Below, one piece after another: positions 54,400 through 63,393 of a stretch of 64,000 nucleotides of DNA. Made by a program: the position numbers and the translations under genes. Each line of letters begins with the position of its first letter. The first letter of the stretch is position 1. The stretch comes from Rhodocyclales bacterium (lineage in GTDB: Bacteria; Pseudomonadota; Gammaproteobacteria; Burkholderiales; Rhodocyclaceae): assembly GCA_016235165.1 (NCBI GenBank), contig JACRLX010000021.1:186001-250000 (forward strand). The letters are read 5' to 3'. Below the pieces are notes generated by a model, which made no database searches, was not told the origin of the DNA, and saw nothing but the letters and a program-made list of their open reading frames with translations.

Positions 54400-55689
54400 T
54401 CAGTCCGCGGCAACCACCACGGTAACAAGGTTTTCCTGTTTCACGTGCCGGGCGAAAGCGGATTTGATCTGCTCGGCGGTCACGGCGTTCACCTTGGCCG
54501 GAAAATCGTCGAGATAGCTCAGGGGCAAACCGTAAAACCCGATCGCGGAAAGGTAGCCGAGAAGCTTGGCATTGCTGTCCATGCGCAGGGCCAGGCCGTC
54601 CACCATGTTCTTTTTCGCCGCCGCCAGTTCCTTGGCGGTCGGCCCCTTGATGACATAGTCGCGGAGCACCTGATTCACCACCTTGAGGGCATCGTCGACC
54701 TGCTCGCGCTTGGTCTGCAAGCCTATTTCAAACGGGCCTTCCAGCTTGCGTGGCGCGACATAGGAATACACGCTGTAGGCGTAGCCGCGTTTTTCGCGCA
54801 CTTCCTTCATCAGGCGCGAGACGAAGCCGCCGCCACCGAGGGTGTAGTTGCCGACCAGCAGCGGAAAGTAGTCCGGATCGCCACGGCTGATCGCCGGCAG
54901 GCCGACATGGACGTGACTTTGCGCCGCCGGGTGGGGAATCTTCACCATTGCCGCCTGCGGCTTCTTCACTGCCGGTGGCAGCAAGGCGCCGCCGCCGGGC
55001 GGCAGTGCCTCGGTCAGGCGCTGGGCAATGGCTTCGGCCTCGGCACGGGAGACATCGCCGATGATGGAAACGACCGCGCCCCTGGCGCCGTAATGCCGGC
55101 GATGGAATTCGACCAGATCGTCGCGCGTGATCGTATTCACGGTATCCACCGTGGGCGATACGCCATAGGGATGGTCGGGATAAATGGCGGCGGCAAAGCG
55201 CTTGCCGGCAATCGCGTCGGGACGGGTCTCCGCCTCGCGGATGCTGGCGATGCTGCGCGCCTTTTCGCGTTCCAGCACGGACTGCGGAAAAGTCGGCGCC
55301 GACAGCACGGTGCGCATGAGTTCCAGAGCGGTGTCGCGCTCGGTTTTGGTGGCCAGGGTGCGCAGGCTGACGCTGGCGCGATCGCTGTCGGCCCCGCCGC
55401 CAAGTCGCGCGCCGATGTCCACCAGGCGGCCGGCAATGGCTTCCTCGTCGAGACTGCCGGCGCCGGCTTCGAGCAAGCCCTTGGTCAGCCCGGCGAGGCC
55501 CGCCTTGCCCGGCGGAACGAAAGCGCCGCCGGCGGCGAAATCGATCTGTACGTCGAGTATAGGCAGCACCCGCGCCTCGATGAAATACACCTTGGCGCCC
55601 GACGGCGCGACCCAGTGCTCGATCTTGACGCCGGCACGAGCGAGGCCGACGAGGAAAAACGACAAAAGAATGAATGTCAGGGTACGCAT
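54400..55689 (-). CDS. M16-family peptidase-like protein, inactive-type subunit
   Basis: A 429-residue protein with signal peptide and the M16 fold (AYSVYSYVAPRKLEGPFEIG, VTAEQIKSAFARHVKQENLV). The zinc-binding HxxEH motif is absent, which is normal for the second member of M16 pairs. It probably acts with the catalytic subunit encoded upstream. Repeat A-like bases at 55288-55313 encode LSAPTFPQ, which may be native to the family. Start overlaps the partner stop by one base. Confidence 0.85.
   Translation of the reverse strand: MRTLTFILLSFFLVGLARAGVKIEHWVAPSGAKVYFIEARVLPILDVQIDFAAGGAFVPPGKAGLAGLTKGLLEAGAGSLDEEAIAGRLVDIGARLGGGADSDRASVSLRTLATKTERDTALELMRTVLSAPTFPQSVLEREKARSIASIREAETRPDAIAGKRFAAAIYPDHPYGVSPTVDTVNTITRDDLVEFHRRHYGARGAVVSIIGDVSRAEAEAIAQRLTEALPPGGGALLPPAVKKPQAAMVKIPHPAAQSHVHVGLPAISRGDPDYFPLLVGNYTLGGGGFVSRLMKEVREKRGYAYSVYSYVAPRKLEGPFEIGLQTKREQVDDALKVVNQVLRDYVIKGPTAKELAAAKKNMVDGLALRMDSNAKLLGYLSAIGFYGLPLSYLDDFPAKVNAVTAEQIKSAFARHVKQENLVTVVVAAD
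55288..55313 (+). repeat. Repeat A-like match, copy 14 (inside M16 gene)
   Basis: AAAGTCGGCGCCGACAGCAC then GGTGCG; strong in the first 12 bases, weak after. Because LSAPTFP resembles normal M16 sequence, coincidence is possible. Confidence 0.4.
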
Positions 55690-57053
55690 CAGTGCCTCAC
55701 TGCCCCGGAGGGCTTCCTCGGTTTGCTCTGCTCGACCGGCTGCGGATCGAGTACGGCGACGGTCAGCGTGTCATCGGTGAAATATTTTTTCGCCACGGCC
55801 TGGACTTCCTCTGCAGTGACGGACTTGAGTTTGTCGAGCAGAGCGTCGATATCGCGCCAATGCAAGCCGCTCGCCTCCAGACCACCGATTTCCATGGCCT
55901 GCGCCATCAGCGAATCGCGCTTGTAGGTTTGCGCCGCGATGGCCTGGGTTTTCACCCGCGCCAGTTCCTCGGCCGAAACGCCTTCGTCCTGGATGCGCTT
56001 GAGCTCGGCACGCAGCGCGGCCTCCAGTTCGGCCACCGTCTTGCCCTCCGCCGGCTGACCGTCGATGATGAAGGTGGCTTCGCCGCGCAAGGAACCGTCG
56101 AAGCCCGCGCCGGCGGACTGCGCGATGCGCGAGCCGCGCACCAGGTTTTTGGAGAAGCGCGAGGCATCGTGGCCGTCCAGCACCGCCGCCAGCATTTCCA
56201 GCGCAAAGGGATCGCGGTCCTTCTGGATGTCGCGCAGCTTGGGCGCCTTCCAGGCCATGGACAGGTAGGGCAGTTTGGCCGGCGCCTTGACACTGACACG
56301 GCGCATGCCGGCCTGCTCCGGCTCGTTCTGCGGCTTGCGCTCGGGCAATGCCTTGGACTTGTGCCCCCCGTAGTACTTCCGGGCCAGGCGGAACACTTCA
56401 CGATGATCCACATCGCCCACGACGACGACATAGGCATTGTTCGGCGCGTACCACTGCCGATACCAGTCGCGCGCGTCCTGCCAGGTCATGTGCTCCAGGT
56501 CGTCCATCCAGCCGATGATAGGGCGGCGATAGGGATGGGCCTGGAAGATGGTCGAATTCAACGCCTCATGCACCCGCGCCTGGGGATTGTCGTCGGTACG
56601 CAGGCGCCGTTCTTCCATCACCACCTTGATCTCGGCGGCAAATTCCTTGGCATCCAGCGTCAGGTTGGCCATGCGGTCGGCTTCCAGCTTCATCATCTCC
56701 GGCAGCGCAGCCTTTGGCACGATCTGGAAATAGGCCGTGTAATCGCGGCTGGTGAACGCATTGTCGCGCCCGCCGGCCTCGGCCACGCGCTTGTTGAATT
56801 CGCCCGACTTGAGGGTGCGGGTGCCCTTGAACATCAGGTGTTCGAGAACGTGGGCCACGCCGGACGTGCCGTCCTTTTCATCCATGCTACCGGCGCGGTA
56901 CCAGACCATGTGTACCGCGGTCGGCGCGCGCCGATCCTCCTTGACGATCACCCGCAACCCGTTGGCCAGTTTGGATTCATAAGGGTTGGCAAAAGTCGGC
57001 GCTGGCGATACGGCGACGACGAACAGGGCAAGTGCGGCAAATGATGTTCTCAT
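55689..57053 (-). CDS. M16-family zinc peptidase, catalytic subunit
   Basis: A 454-residue exported peptidase. The signal peptide [18 protein letters not shown] is followed by the M16 core with the inverted zinc motif HVLEHLMFKGT and downstream Glu in EAGGRDNAFTSRDYTAYFQ. Periplasmic role, often paired with the inactive-type protein downstream. Repeat A (56991-57017) encodes VSPAPTF at the end of the signal peptide, so the repeat supplies part of the cleavage region. The reading frame stays open far upstream over ftsY, but the ATG at 57053 is the real start. Confidence 0.9.
   Translation of the reverse strand: MRTSFAALALFVVAVSPAPTFANPYESKLANGLRVIVKEDRRAPTAVHMVWYRAGSMDEKDGTSGVAHVLEHLMFKGTRTLKSGEFNKRVAEAGGRDNAFTSRDYTAYFQIVPKAALPEMMKLEADRMANLTLDAKEFAAEIKVVMEERRLRTDDNPQARVHEALNSTIFQAHPYRRPIIGWMDDLEHMTWQDARDWYRQWYAPNNAYVVVVGDVDHREVFRLARKYYGGHKSKALPERKPQNEPEQAGMRRVSVKAPAKLPYLSMAWKAPKLRDIQKDRDPFALEMLAAVLDGHDASRFSKNLVRGSRIAQSAGAGFDGSLRGEATFIIDGQPAEGKTVAELEAALRAELKRIQDEGVSAEELARVKTQAIAAQTYKRDSLMAQAMEIGGLEASGLHWRDIDALLDKLKSVTAEEVQAVAKKYFTDDTLTVAVLDPQPVEQSKPRKPSGAVRH
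56991..57017 (+). repeat. Repeat A copy 15 (in the M16 signal peptide)
   Basis: AAAAGTCGGCGCTGGCG then ATACGGCGAC; one of the best consensus matches. Encodes AVSPAPTF at residues 13-21. Confidence 0.85.
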
Positions 57054-57156
57054 GTCAGGCTTGGTCGGACGCAGGCGGAATGGGGAGAATGGGGCTTCTG
57101 CTAGAATTCCCAAGCCGCGCATCTTAGCGCGGCTCCTGCCTCCGACCGCATTCCGC

Positions 57157-58131
57157 ATGTTTGGTTTCCTGAAACCCAAGGACGATTCCGCCGCGCCGGA
57201 AATCGAGCCAACGCCGCCCCGCGCTTCCTGGAAGGAGCGACTGAAGGCCGGGCTGTCGCGTACCCGCGCTACGCTCAACACACCCCTTTCCGAGCTTTTC
57301 AGTCGCGGCAAGATCGACGACGAATTGCTCGAAGACCTCGAATCCACACTGCTGATGGCCGACTGCGGCATCGAGGCCACGCAGTGGCTGCTCGCCGAAC
57401 TCAAGACCACCGTCAAGCGCGAAAAACTGGAATCGCCTGCGCAACTTCGTGCCGCGCTGGCGCAAGCGCTGAAGGCCCTGCTCACCCCCCTGGAACAGCC
57501 CCTGGCGGCGGGTGGACACCAGCCCTTCGTGATCATGATCGCGGGCGTCAATGGTGCCGGCAAGACCACCTCGATCGGCAAGCTGGCCAGGCATTTCCAG
57601 GCGCAGGGCAAGAGCGTTCTGCTTGCCGCCGGCGATACCTTTCGCGCTGCCGCGCGCGAACAGCTGATGACCTGGGGCGAACGCAATGGCGTCACCGTGA
57701 TCGCCCAGGAAGGCGGCGATCCTGCCGCTGTGGTGTTCGACGCGATCTCGGCGGCGCGGGCGCGCAAGATCGACGTGGTGCTGGCCGATACCGCGGGCCG
57801 CCTGCCGACCCAGTTGCATCTGATGGAAGAAATTGCCAAGGTGCGTCGCGTGATCGCCAAGGCCGATGCATCCGCCCCCCACGAAGTGCTGCTGGTGCTC
57901 GACGCCAACATCGGCCAGAACGCGGTGCAGCAGGTCAAGGCCTTCGACAAGGCGATCGGCGTTACCGGGCTGGTGGTAACCAAGCTCGACGGCACGGCCA
58001 AGGGCGGCGTACTGGCAGCGATTGCGCGACAATGCCCGAAGCCGGTGCGCTTCATCGGCGTCGGCGAGGGCATCGACGACCTGCAGGCGTTCCGCGCCGA
58101 CGAATTCGTCGAGGCCTTGCTGGGAAGCTGA
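57157..58131 (+). CDS. ftsY: Signal recognition particle receptor FtsY
   Basis: A 324-residue SRP GTPase. The N-terminal acidic A domain is short; the NG domain shows GVNGAGKTTSIGKLARHF, DTFRAAAREQL, VVLADTAGRLPTQ, TKLDGTAKGG and FIGVGEGIDDLQAF. It docks SRP-ribosome complexes at the membrane. First gene of ftsYEX; the divergent M16 operon starts 103 bases away. Confidence 0.96.
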   Translation: MFGFLKPKDDSAAPEIEPTPPRASWKERLKAGLSRTRATLNTPLSELFSRGKIDDELLEDLESTLLMADCGIEATQWLLAELKTTVKREKLESPAQLRAALAQALKALLTPLEQPLAAGGHQPFVIMIAGVNGAGKTTSIGKLARHFQAQGKSVLLAAGDTFRAAAREQLMTWGERNGVTVIAQEGGDPAAVVFDAISAARARKIDVVLADTAGRLPTQLHLMEEIAKVRRVIAKADASAPHEVLLVLDANIGQNAVQQVKAFDKAIGVTGLVVTKLDGTAKGGVLAAIARQCPKPVRFIGVGEGIDDLQAFRADEFVEALLGS

Positions 58132-58133
58132 GG

Positions 58134-58781
58134 GTGATCCGCTTCGACCGGGTCTCCAAACGCTACCCGCCGGGCGTCGATGCCCTGCTCGACCTCAGCT
58201 TCGAAGTATCCGAAGGACAGGTGCTGCTGGTCGGTGGGCATTCCGGCGCCGGCAAGTCCACCCTGCTCAAGCTGATTGCCGGAGTCGAGAAATCGACCTC
58301 GGGCGCGGTGCTGGTCGGCGGCCAGAACCTCGGCGGCCTCCCCACTTCGGCGCTGCCCTATTACCGGCGCCGCATCGGCATGGTGTTCCAGGACCAGAAA
58401 CTGCTGTTCGATCGCAGCGTGTTCGACAACGTGATGCTGCCCTTGTCGATTTCCGGCTTTCCGCCGCGCGAGGCGGCCAGCCGCGTTCGGGCCGCGCTCG
58501 ACAAGGTGGGTTTGGGCAAGCGCGAAAAGGCCTTGCCCATCATGCTGTCCGGTGGCGAGCAGCAACGGCTGGCAATCGCGCGCGCGGTGGTCGGTCGCCC
58601 CGAGCTGTTGCTGGCGGACGAGCCGACCGCCCATCTCGACGGCGACACGGCCAGCGACGTAGCCCGCATCCTTCTCGAATTCAACCGCTTCGGCGTAAGT
58701 CTGCTGGTCGCCACGTATGCGCATGAGTTGTTTCCCGGCGGCAATCGCCTCCTGCTCGATCACGGACGGCGGGTCGGATGA
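58134..58781 (+). CDS. ftsE: Cell division ABC ATPase FtsE with Tyr at the H-loop
   Basis: A 215-residue ABC ATPase. Walker A is GGHSGAGKST, signature LSGGEQQRLAIARA, Walker B LLLADEPTAHLD. The H-loop, ATHD in most FtsE, reads VATYAHELF with Tyr195. It works with FtsX to activate amidases at the septum. GTG start two bases after ftsY; stop overlaps ftsX (ATGA). Confidence 0.93.
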   Translation: MIRFDRVSKRYPPGVDALLDLSFEVSEGQVLLVGGHSGAGKSTLLKLIAGVEKSTSGAVLVGGQNLGGLPTSALPYYRRRIGMVFQDQKLLFDRSVFDNVMLPLSISGFPPREAASRVRAALDKVGLGKREKALPIMLSGGEQQRLAIARAVVGRPELLLADEPTAHLDGDTASDVARILLEFNRFGVSLLVATYAHELFPGGNRLLLDHGRRVG

Positions 58782-59677
58782 AGGCCTGGTTGAGCCACCA
58801 TCGGCAGTCCGCCTCCCTGGCCTGGCGACGCCTTGCGGCAACGCCGGTCAATAGCCTGCTCTCGCTGCTGGCGATCGGTATCGCCCTGGCCTTGCCGGCA
58901 GGCGGGCAAATGCTGCTGTCGGCGGCACGCCAACTCGCCGGCACGGCGACCGCAACGCCGCAGATTTCAATATTCATGGGCAACACGGTGGATCGCGCCA
59001 TGGCAAACGATATGCGCTCGCGCTTGGAAAAGCAGGCGGGCGTCAAACGGCTTCAGTTCATCACCCGCGAGGAAACCTTGGCGCGCATGAAAGCCGGCGC
59101 CGGACTGCGCGATGTAATCGAGGCCCTGCCCGCCAATCCCTTTCCCGATGCTTTCGTGATTGGTGTCGGCGACGAGCGGCCGGAGGCGATGGAAAAGCTG
59201 GCGGCCGAGTTGCGCAAATGGCCCGGGGTGGAACAGGTACAACTCGATTCGGCCTGGGTGCGGCGCCTGGATGCCCTGTTGAAACTGGGTCGTAGCGCGC
59301 TGCTGTTGCTGGCTTCACTGCTCGGCTGCGGCCTGGTGGCGATCAGCTTCGGCATCATTCGCATGCAAGTGCTTACTCAGCATGCGGAGATCGAGGTCAG
59401 CCGCCTGCTGGGGGCCACCGAGGCCTATATCCGGCGCCCGTTCCTGTATCACGGCAGCCTGCTCGGCTTGGGCGGTGGCCTGGTCGCCTGGCTGCTGGTC
59501 ACGGCGTCGACGCTTTGGCTGCGCGCCCCCATGGCCGAACTGGCCGGCATGTACGAGATCAACCTGGCACTGAAGGCGCCCGACATTGTCGAATCCGGCC
59601 TGCTTCTGGTTTTTGCGGCAGTGCTGGGCTGGCTGGGTGCCGTATTCTCCTTGCGCCAAACGATTGAGAACACTTAG
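58778..59677 (+). CDS. ftsX: Cell division membrane protein FtsX
   Basis: A 299-residue protein with four helices (about 25-47, 170-195, 220-245, 265-290) and a periplasmic loop (about 50-165) that contacts amidase activators. Hallmarks are HRQSASLAWRRLAATPVNSL, ISIFMGNTVDRAMANDMRSR and LGATEAYIRRPFLYHGSLLG. Forms a complex with FtsE. Confidence 0.94.
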   Translation: MKAWLSHHRQSASLAWRRLAATPVNSLLSLLAIGIALALPAGGQMLLSAARQLAGTATATPQISIFMGNTVDRAMANDMRSRLEKQAGVKRLQFITREETLARMKAGAGLRDVIEALPANPFPDAFVIGVGDERPEAMEKLAAELRKWPGVEQVQLDSAWVRRLDALLKLGRSALLLLASLLGCGLVAISFGIIRMQVLTQHAEIEVSRLLGATEAYIRRPFLYHGSLLGLGGGLVAWLLVTASTLWLRAPMAELAGMYEINLALKAPDIVESGLLLVFAAVLGWLGAVFSLRQTIENT

Positions 59678-59760
59678 GCCGTGCCAAAAATCCGACATTT
59701 GAGACAGCAGGCGGCCGTTCTATTGGAACAGGCGCTTGCGATTCGGGCGATAATAAGCCG

Positions 59761-60135
59761 ATGAGTGAAGAACAGTCCATCGAGCCCTCAGCAGCTCCGC
59801 CCGTGGTGCAAACTCCGGTCGAACCGGTCCGCGCCGAACCTCCCCCGCAAGACCCGCGCCGTCGCTTGCGTGAGCTGCTGGCAATTCCGGATCATCAGCG
59901 CACCGACGCGATCTGGGACGAAATCATCGAACTCGAAATTTCCCTCGCCCCGGGCAATCGTATCCAGCCCGGCAGCAACCCGGGGGATCCCGGGCGTCGT
60001 CCACAGGGCCCCGGCCAGAATCAAGGGCGCCGCCAGGACCAGCCCCGGCGCCCCGACGGCACGCCGGGCAACAAGCCCGCCAAGCGCTTTTTCAAAAAGC
60101 CCAAACGTCCGCCGGGCGCCCAGCCGAAGACCTGA
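59761..60135 (+). CDS. Small Pro/Arg-rich protein of unknown function
   Basis: A 124-residue protein with an ordered centre (PRRRLRELLAIPDHQRTDAI WDEIIELEIS-like) flanked by Pro-rich acidic N-terminal and Gly/Arg/Pro-rich basic C-terminal tails (RRQDQPRRPDGTPGNKPAKR, FFKKPKRPPG). The basic tail could bind nucleic acid. No family recognised. It stands alone between ftsX and rpoH. Confidence 0.6.
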   Translation: MSEEQSIEPSAAPPVVQTPVEPVRAEPPPQDPRRRLRELLAIPDHQRTDAIWDEIIELEISLAPGNRIQPGSNPGDPGRRPQGPGQNQGRRQDQPRRPDGTPGNKPAKRFFKKPKRPPGAQPKT

Positions 60136-60180
60136 GTGTCGCCCTTTCCCGACAGAATTAGTCGGGAACTTCCTGCGCGA

Positions 60181-60207
60181 TTAGCACTCCCAGCGATTGA
60201 GTGCTAA
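60181..60207 (+). promoter_or_regulatory. CIRCE operator (HrcA binding site) overlapping the rpoH promoter
   Basis: TTAGCACTC, nine bases, GAGTGCTAA: an exact match to the CIRCE consensus. It starts 51 bases before the rpoH start codon. A promoter fits inside it: TTAGCA (60181-60186), 17-bp spacer, TAATAT (60204-60209), so HrcA binding would block transcription. Confidence 0.93.
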
Positions 60208-60231
60208 TATTTGCCGCAAGGAGGTTAGATC

Positions 60232-61131
60232 GTGAGTCAGACTGCAACCCTTGATAATTTGCCCATGCTTGCCGCCAGCGGCAGCATCGAAGCCTACATC
60301 TCGGCCGCCAATCGCGTTCCCATGCTCACCGAGGTGGAAGAGCAGCGCTTGGCGCGGCGTTTCCGCGACGATGCCGATCTGGATGCCGCGCGCCAATTGG
60401 TGACATCCCATCTGCGACTGGTGATCGCCATCGCGCGGGGTTATCTGGGCTATGGCCTGCCGCATGCCGACTTGATCCAGGAAGGCAATATCGGCCTGAT
60501 GAAGGCGGTGAAGCGATTCGATCCCGATCGCGGGGTCAGGCTGGTTTCCTTCGCCATGCACTGGATCAAGGCCGAGATTCACGAATACATCCTGAAGAAC
60601 TGGCGCCTGGTCAAGATCGCCACCACCAAAGCACAGCGCAAGCTGTTCTTCAATCTGCGCAGCATCAAGGCCTCGCTGGCCCAGGACGCCGATTCGCGGC
60701 AGGGTTTCAACACTCTCGGTGCCGAGGAAGTCGCTGCCGTAGCCAGGCAACTGGGGGTCAAGCCCGAGGAAGTGGTGGAAATGGAAACCCGCCTCACCGG
60801 TGCCGATGTTTCCCTCGAACCGCTGAGCGATGACGACGAGGATAGCTATGCGCCGATCGCCTATCTGGCGGCCGACCGCAGTGTCGAGCCTTCGGCGGTA
60901 ATCGAGCGCAAGGAATACGACCGCCTGCAGGACGAAGGCCTGCGCAGCGCTTTGGAAAGCCTGGACGATCGCAGCCGCAGCATCGTGCAGCGGCGGTGGC
61001 TGGTGGCCGACGGCGAGGAAGCCGCCACCCTGCATGAACTGGCCGCCGAGTATGGCGTCTCGGCCGAGCGCATCCGCCAGATCGAAGTCAAGGCAATGCA
61101 GAAGATGAAGGGCAAGTTGCTCGCGGCCTGA
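60232..61131 (+). CDS. rpoH: RNA polymerase heat-shock sigma factor RpoH (sigma-32)
   Basis: A 299-residue sigma factor. Region 2 is LVTSHLRLVIAIARGYLGYG and LIQEGNIGLMKAVKRFDPDR, the RpoH box is QRKLFFNLR, and region 4 ends with LAAEYGVSAERIRQIEVKAM. AAGGAGG lies 7 bases before the GTG at 60232. Transcription appears under HrcA control through CIRCE, so two heat-shock circuits are linked. A terminator follows. Confidence 0.96.
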   Translation: MSQTATLDNLPMLAASGSIEAYISAANRVPMLTEVEEQRLARRFRDDADLDAARQLVTSHLRLVIAIARGYLGYGLPHADLIQEGNIGLMKAVKRFDPDRGVRLVSFAMHWIKAEIHEYILKNWRLVKIATTKAQRKLFFNLRSIKASLAQDADSRQGFNTLGAEEVAAVARQLGVKPEEVVEMETRLTGADVSLEPLSDDDEDSYAPIAYLAADRSVEPSAVIERKEYDRLQDEGLRSALESLDDRSRSIVQRRWLVADGEEAATLHELAAEYGVSAERIRQIEVKAMQKMKGKLLAA

Positions 61132-61152
61132 AACAATCAGGTCATGCGATGT

Positions 61153-61182
61153 GGGGCAGCCTGCGGGCTGCCCCTTGTTATT
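61153..61182 (+). terminator. Intrinsic terminator of rpoH
   Basis: Stem GGGGCAGCC/GGCTGCCCC (9 bp) with a TGCG loop at 61153-61174, followed by TTGTTATT. It overlaps the stop region of the convergent sco gene. Confidence 0.85.
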
Positions 61183-61750
61183 CGCCCGCCAGCAGGCGCC
61201 TCAGGTCCTCGCCCATGCGCTGCGGTGTTTCGCCATGGCGAAAATACAGGCGCAGCCGTCCCGAAGGATCGAAGACATAGGCGCCGGCGGTGTGGTCCAC
61301 GGTGTACGTTGCCGGATCGCTACCCGCCTGCTTGCGGTAAAAAATCTTGAACTCGGCAGCCACCTTGGCAGTTGCGGCGGCATCGCCATACAGCCCAAGG
61401 AAGGAGGGATGAAAGGCGGGAACATACTGGGCCAGAAGCCGCGGTGTGTCGCGTTCCGGATCGACGGTGACGAACAGTACCTGCACCCGCTGCGCGTCGG
61501 CACCCAGGGCAGCCATCAACTCGCGCAGGCTGCCCATGGTAACCGGGCAAACATCCGGACACTGGGTGTAGCCGAAGAACAGAACGACCGCGCGTCCCTT
61601 GAATTCGGCCAGGGTATGTGATTTTCCGTCGTGGCCGGCAAGGGCAAGTTCCCGGCCCCAGTCGACATCCTTGAGATCGGTGCCGTTGAATTTCGGAGCC
61701 GGACCGCAGGCGCCGAGCAACAGCACCAGACACAGCAAAAGGAAACGCAT
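61178..61750 (-). CDS. SCO1/SenC-family copper chaperone lipoprotein (first copy)
   Basis: A 190-residue thioredoxin-fold protein with lipobox LLLGACG. The copper motif is GYTQCPDVCPVT (C-x3-C) and the distal His is in TVDHTAGAYVF. It inserts copper into the CuA site of cytochrome oxidase. The ATG at 61750 opens the lipoprotein signal; it overlaps the ctaB stop by one base. A second SCO gene lies at 62716-63336. Confidence 0.9.
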   Translation of the reverse strand: MRFLLLCLVLLLGACGPAPKFNGTDLKDVDWGRELALAGHDGKSHTLAEFKGRAVVLFFGYTQCPDVCPVTMGSLRELMAALGADAQRVQVLFVTVDPERDTPRLLAQYVPAFHPSFLGLYGDAAATAKVAAEFKIFYRKQAGSDPATYTVDHTAGAYVFDPSGRLRLYFRHGETPQRMGEDLRRLLAGE

Positions 61751-62646
61751 CAGAACGGCAGGTAGTGGTCGACCAGCAGCGCGGCAAAAAGCAGGGCCAG
61801 ATAGAAGATCGACCAGCGGAAGCTGGCGCGGGCGACATCGTCGGAATACTCCCGCCACACCAGCCACGCGTAGCCGAGAAAGATCGAATCGAGAACCACC
61901 GCGGCCGCCAGGTAGAACAGGCTCGACATGCCGATCAAATAGGGCACGAACGTCACCAGCGTCAGGCCGATGGTGTACAGAAAGACATGGCGGCGGGTGT
62001 ATTCCGCGCCGTGGGTCACCGGCAACATCGGCAGCCCGGCGGCAGCGTACTCCTTGGTGCGATACAGCGCCAGCGACCAGAAGTGGGGCGGCGTCCAGAC
62101 GAAGATGATCAGGAACAGCAGCCATGCCTCGCCCGGCGCTTCGCCAGTCACGGCGGCCCAGCCGAGCACCGGCGGCATGGCACCCGAGGCACCACCTATG
62201 ACGATGTTCTGCGAAGTGTTCGGCTTGAGGAACACGGTGTAGATCACCGCGTAGCCGACGAAGGTGGCGAAGGTCAACCACATGGTGTAAGGATTGACCC
62301 AGTGATACAAGAGAAACAATCCGAAGCCGCCAAGCAGACCGGAAACCGCCAGGGTTTCCAGCGAATTGACCTCGCCCAGCGGCAGCGGACGGCCACGGGT
62401 GCGCGCCATCAAGGCATCGATCTTCTGCTCGATCAGGCAATTCACGGCGGCGGCGGCGCCGGCCACCAATGCAATCCCGATGGTCGCGGCAATCAGGATG
62501 CGCCAGGGCACCATGCCGGGGACGGCGAGGAACATGCCTATCACCGCGCAAAAAACGATCAGCGACACCACGCGCGGCTTGGTCAGCAGGAAATACTGCC
62601 GCAAACGGTGGCTACCGCCTTGCAGTGCGAGGGCCGGAGTTTTCAC
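61750..62646 (-). CDS. ctaB: Protoheme IX farnesyltransferase (heme O synthase)
   Basis: A 298-residue UbiA-family prenyltransferase with about nine helices. Asp-rich motifs are [20 protein letters not shown] (NxxxDxxxD type) and the later [19 protein letters not shown] region. It makes heme O for the oxidase. GTG start at 62646. It lies between two SCO genes and downstream of ctaD. Confidence 0.95.
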   Translation of the reverse strand: MKTPALALQGGSHRLRQYFLLTKPRVVSLIVFCAVIGMFLAVPGMVPWRILIAATIGIALVAGAAAAVNCLIEQKIDALMARTRGRPLPLGEVNSLETLAVSGLLGGFGLFLLYHWVNPYTMWLTFATFVGYAVIYTVFLKPNTSQNIVIGGASGAMPPVLGWAAVTGEAPGEAWLLFLIIFVWTPPHFWSLALYRTKEYAAAGLPMLPVTHGAEYTRRHVFLYTIGLTLVTFVPYLIGMSSLFYLAAAVVLDSIFLGYAWLVWREYSDDVARASFRWSIFYLALLFAALLVDHYLPF

Positions 62647-62715
62647 GCAGGATTCGGGGATTGTTTAAACCAAAAGTTGTGGCGAGTTTAGCATGCGCGC
62701 CGCCCCGGCAAAGGC

Positions 62716-63336
62716 CTAGCGGCGCGCCAGACGAGCGAATTCGGCGGCCAGCGCGGCAGCCTGCTGGGGAGGCGGGAATACCGCCGCCGGCCGCCCCTGG
62801 GGGTCGATCAGGTGTATCGCCGCACCGTGGTCCACCGTGTAGGTCCGGAGGTCCTTTTCGTCATTGCGGCGATAGTCCACCTTCAAGGCATTCGTCAGCG
62901 GGCGCAGTGCTTCATCGCTGCCGCTGACTCCGATGAATGCCGGATCGAAGGCGGCCAGATAGTCGCGCAATAATTCCCTGGTATCGCGGCGCGGATCGAC
63001 GGAGACGAATACCACCCTGAAAGTCGGCGCCGGCGATACGGCGATTGCCTTGATTTCCTTCATCAGGGCCAATGCCGTGGGGCAGATATCGGGGCACTGG
63101 GTATAGCCGAAAAACATGAAGGTCCAGTGGCCGTGCAAATCCGTATTGCGAAACTCGCCGCGCGGCCCCTGGAGCTTGAAATCGGGCAGCCTGGCGGCGT
63201 CGCCGGCTTCCACCACGCGCGGGACTTCACCGGCGGGAGCCGGGCCGTTCGGCAGGTTGCGCCAGGTGAGCAGGCCGCCCGCCAGCACCAGCACCAGACC
63301 GCCGGCAAGCAAGACGGCACCCGCATTGAACTTCAT
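62716..63336 (-). CDS. SCO1/SenC-family copper chaperone, membrane-anchored (second copy)
   Basis: A 206-residue protein with an N-terminal anchor helix (FNAGAVLLAGGLVLVLAGGL), copper motif GYTQCPDICPTA and distal His in TYTVDHGAAIHLID. Repeat A (63020-63044) encodes AVSPAPTF between LMKEIKAI and RVVFVSVDP, a variable loop in the family. The ATG at 63336 is preferred to one five codons upstream because it directly precedes the anchor. Confidence 0.9.
   Translation of the reverse strand: MKFNAGAVLLAGGLVLVLAGGLLTWRNLPNGPAPAGEVPRVVEAGDAARLPDFKLQGPRGEFRNTDLHGHWTFMFFGYTQCPDICPTALALMKEIKAIAVSPAPTFRVVFVSVDPRRDTRELLRDYLAAFDPAFIGVSGSDEALRPLTNALKVDYRRNDEKDLRTYTVDHGAAIHLIDPQGRPAAVFPPPQQAAALAAEFARLARR
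63020..63044 (+). repeat. Repeat A copy 16 (inside second SCO gene)
   Basis: AAAGTCGGCGCCGGCG then ATACGGCGA. Near-perfect; read antisense in frame as AVSPAPTF. Confidence 0.85.
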
Positions 63337-63348
63337 GTCGCCGAAGTA

Positions 63349-63374
63349 CAAAGCGCCCCGTTGGGGGCGCTTTG
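63349..63374. terminator. Hairpin between ctaD and the second SCO gene
   Basis: Perfect 11-bp stem CAAAGCGCCCC/GGGGCGCTTTG with a GTTG loop. It follows the ctaD stop and precedes the SCO start on the minus strand. The closing TTTG on either strand gives only a short T tract, so it may attenuate rather than fully terminate. Confidence 0.65.
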
Positions 63375-63393
63375 CACGGGGCTGGCGGCCTGC

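Noticed and set aside
55689-58841. A 1050-residue minus-strand frame covering the M16 peptidase and running antisense through ftsY and ftsE
   Set aside because: Only the part from 57053 down has peptidase homology and a signal peptide; the rest is the open antisense shadow of high-GC genes.
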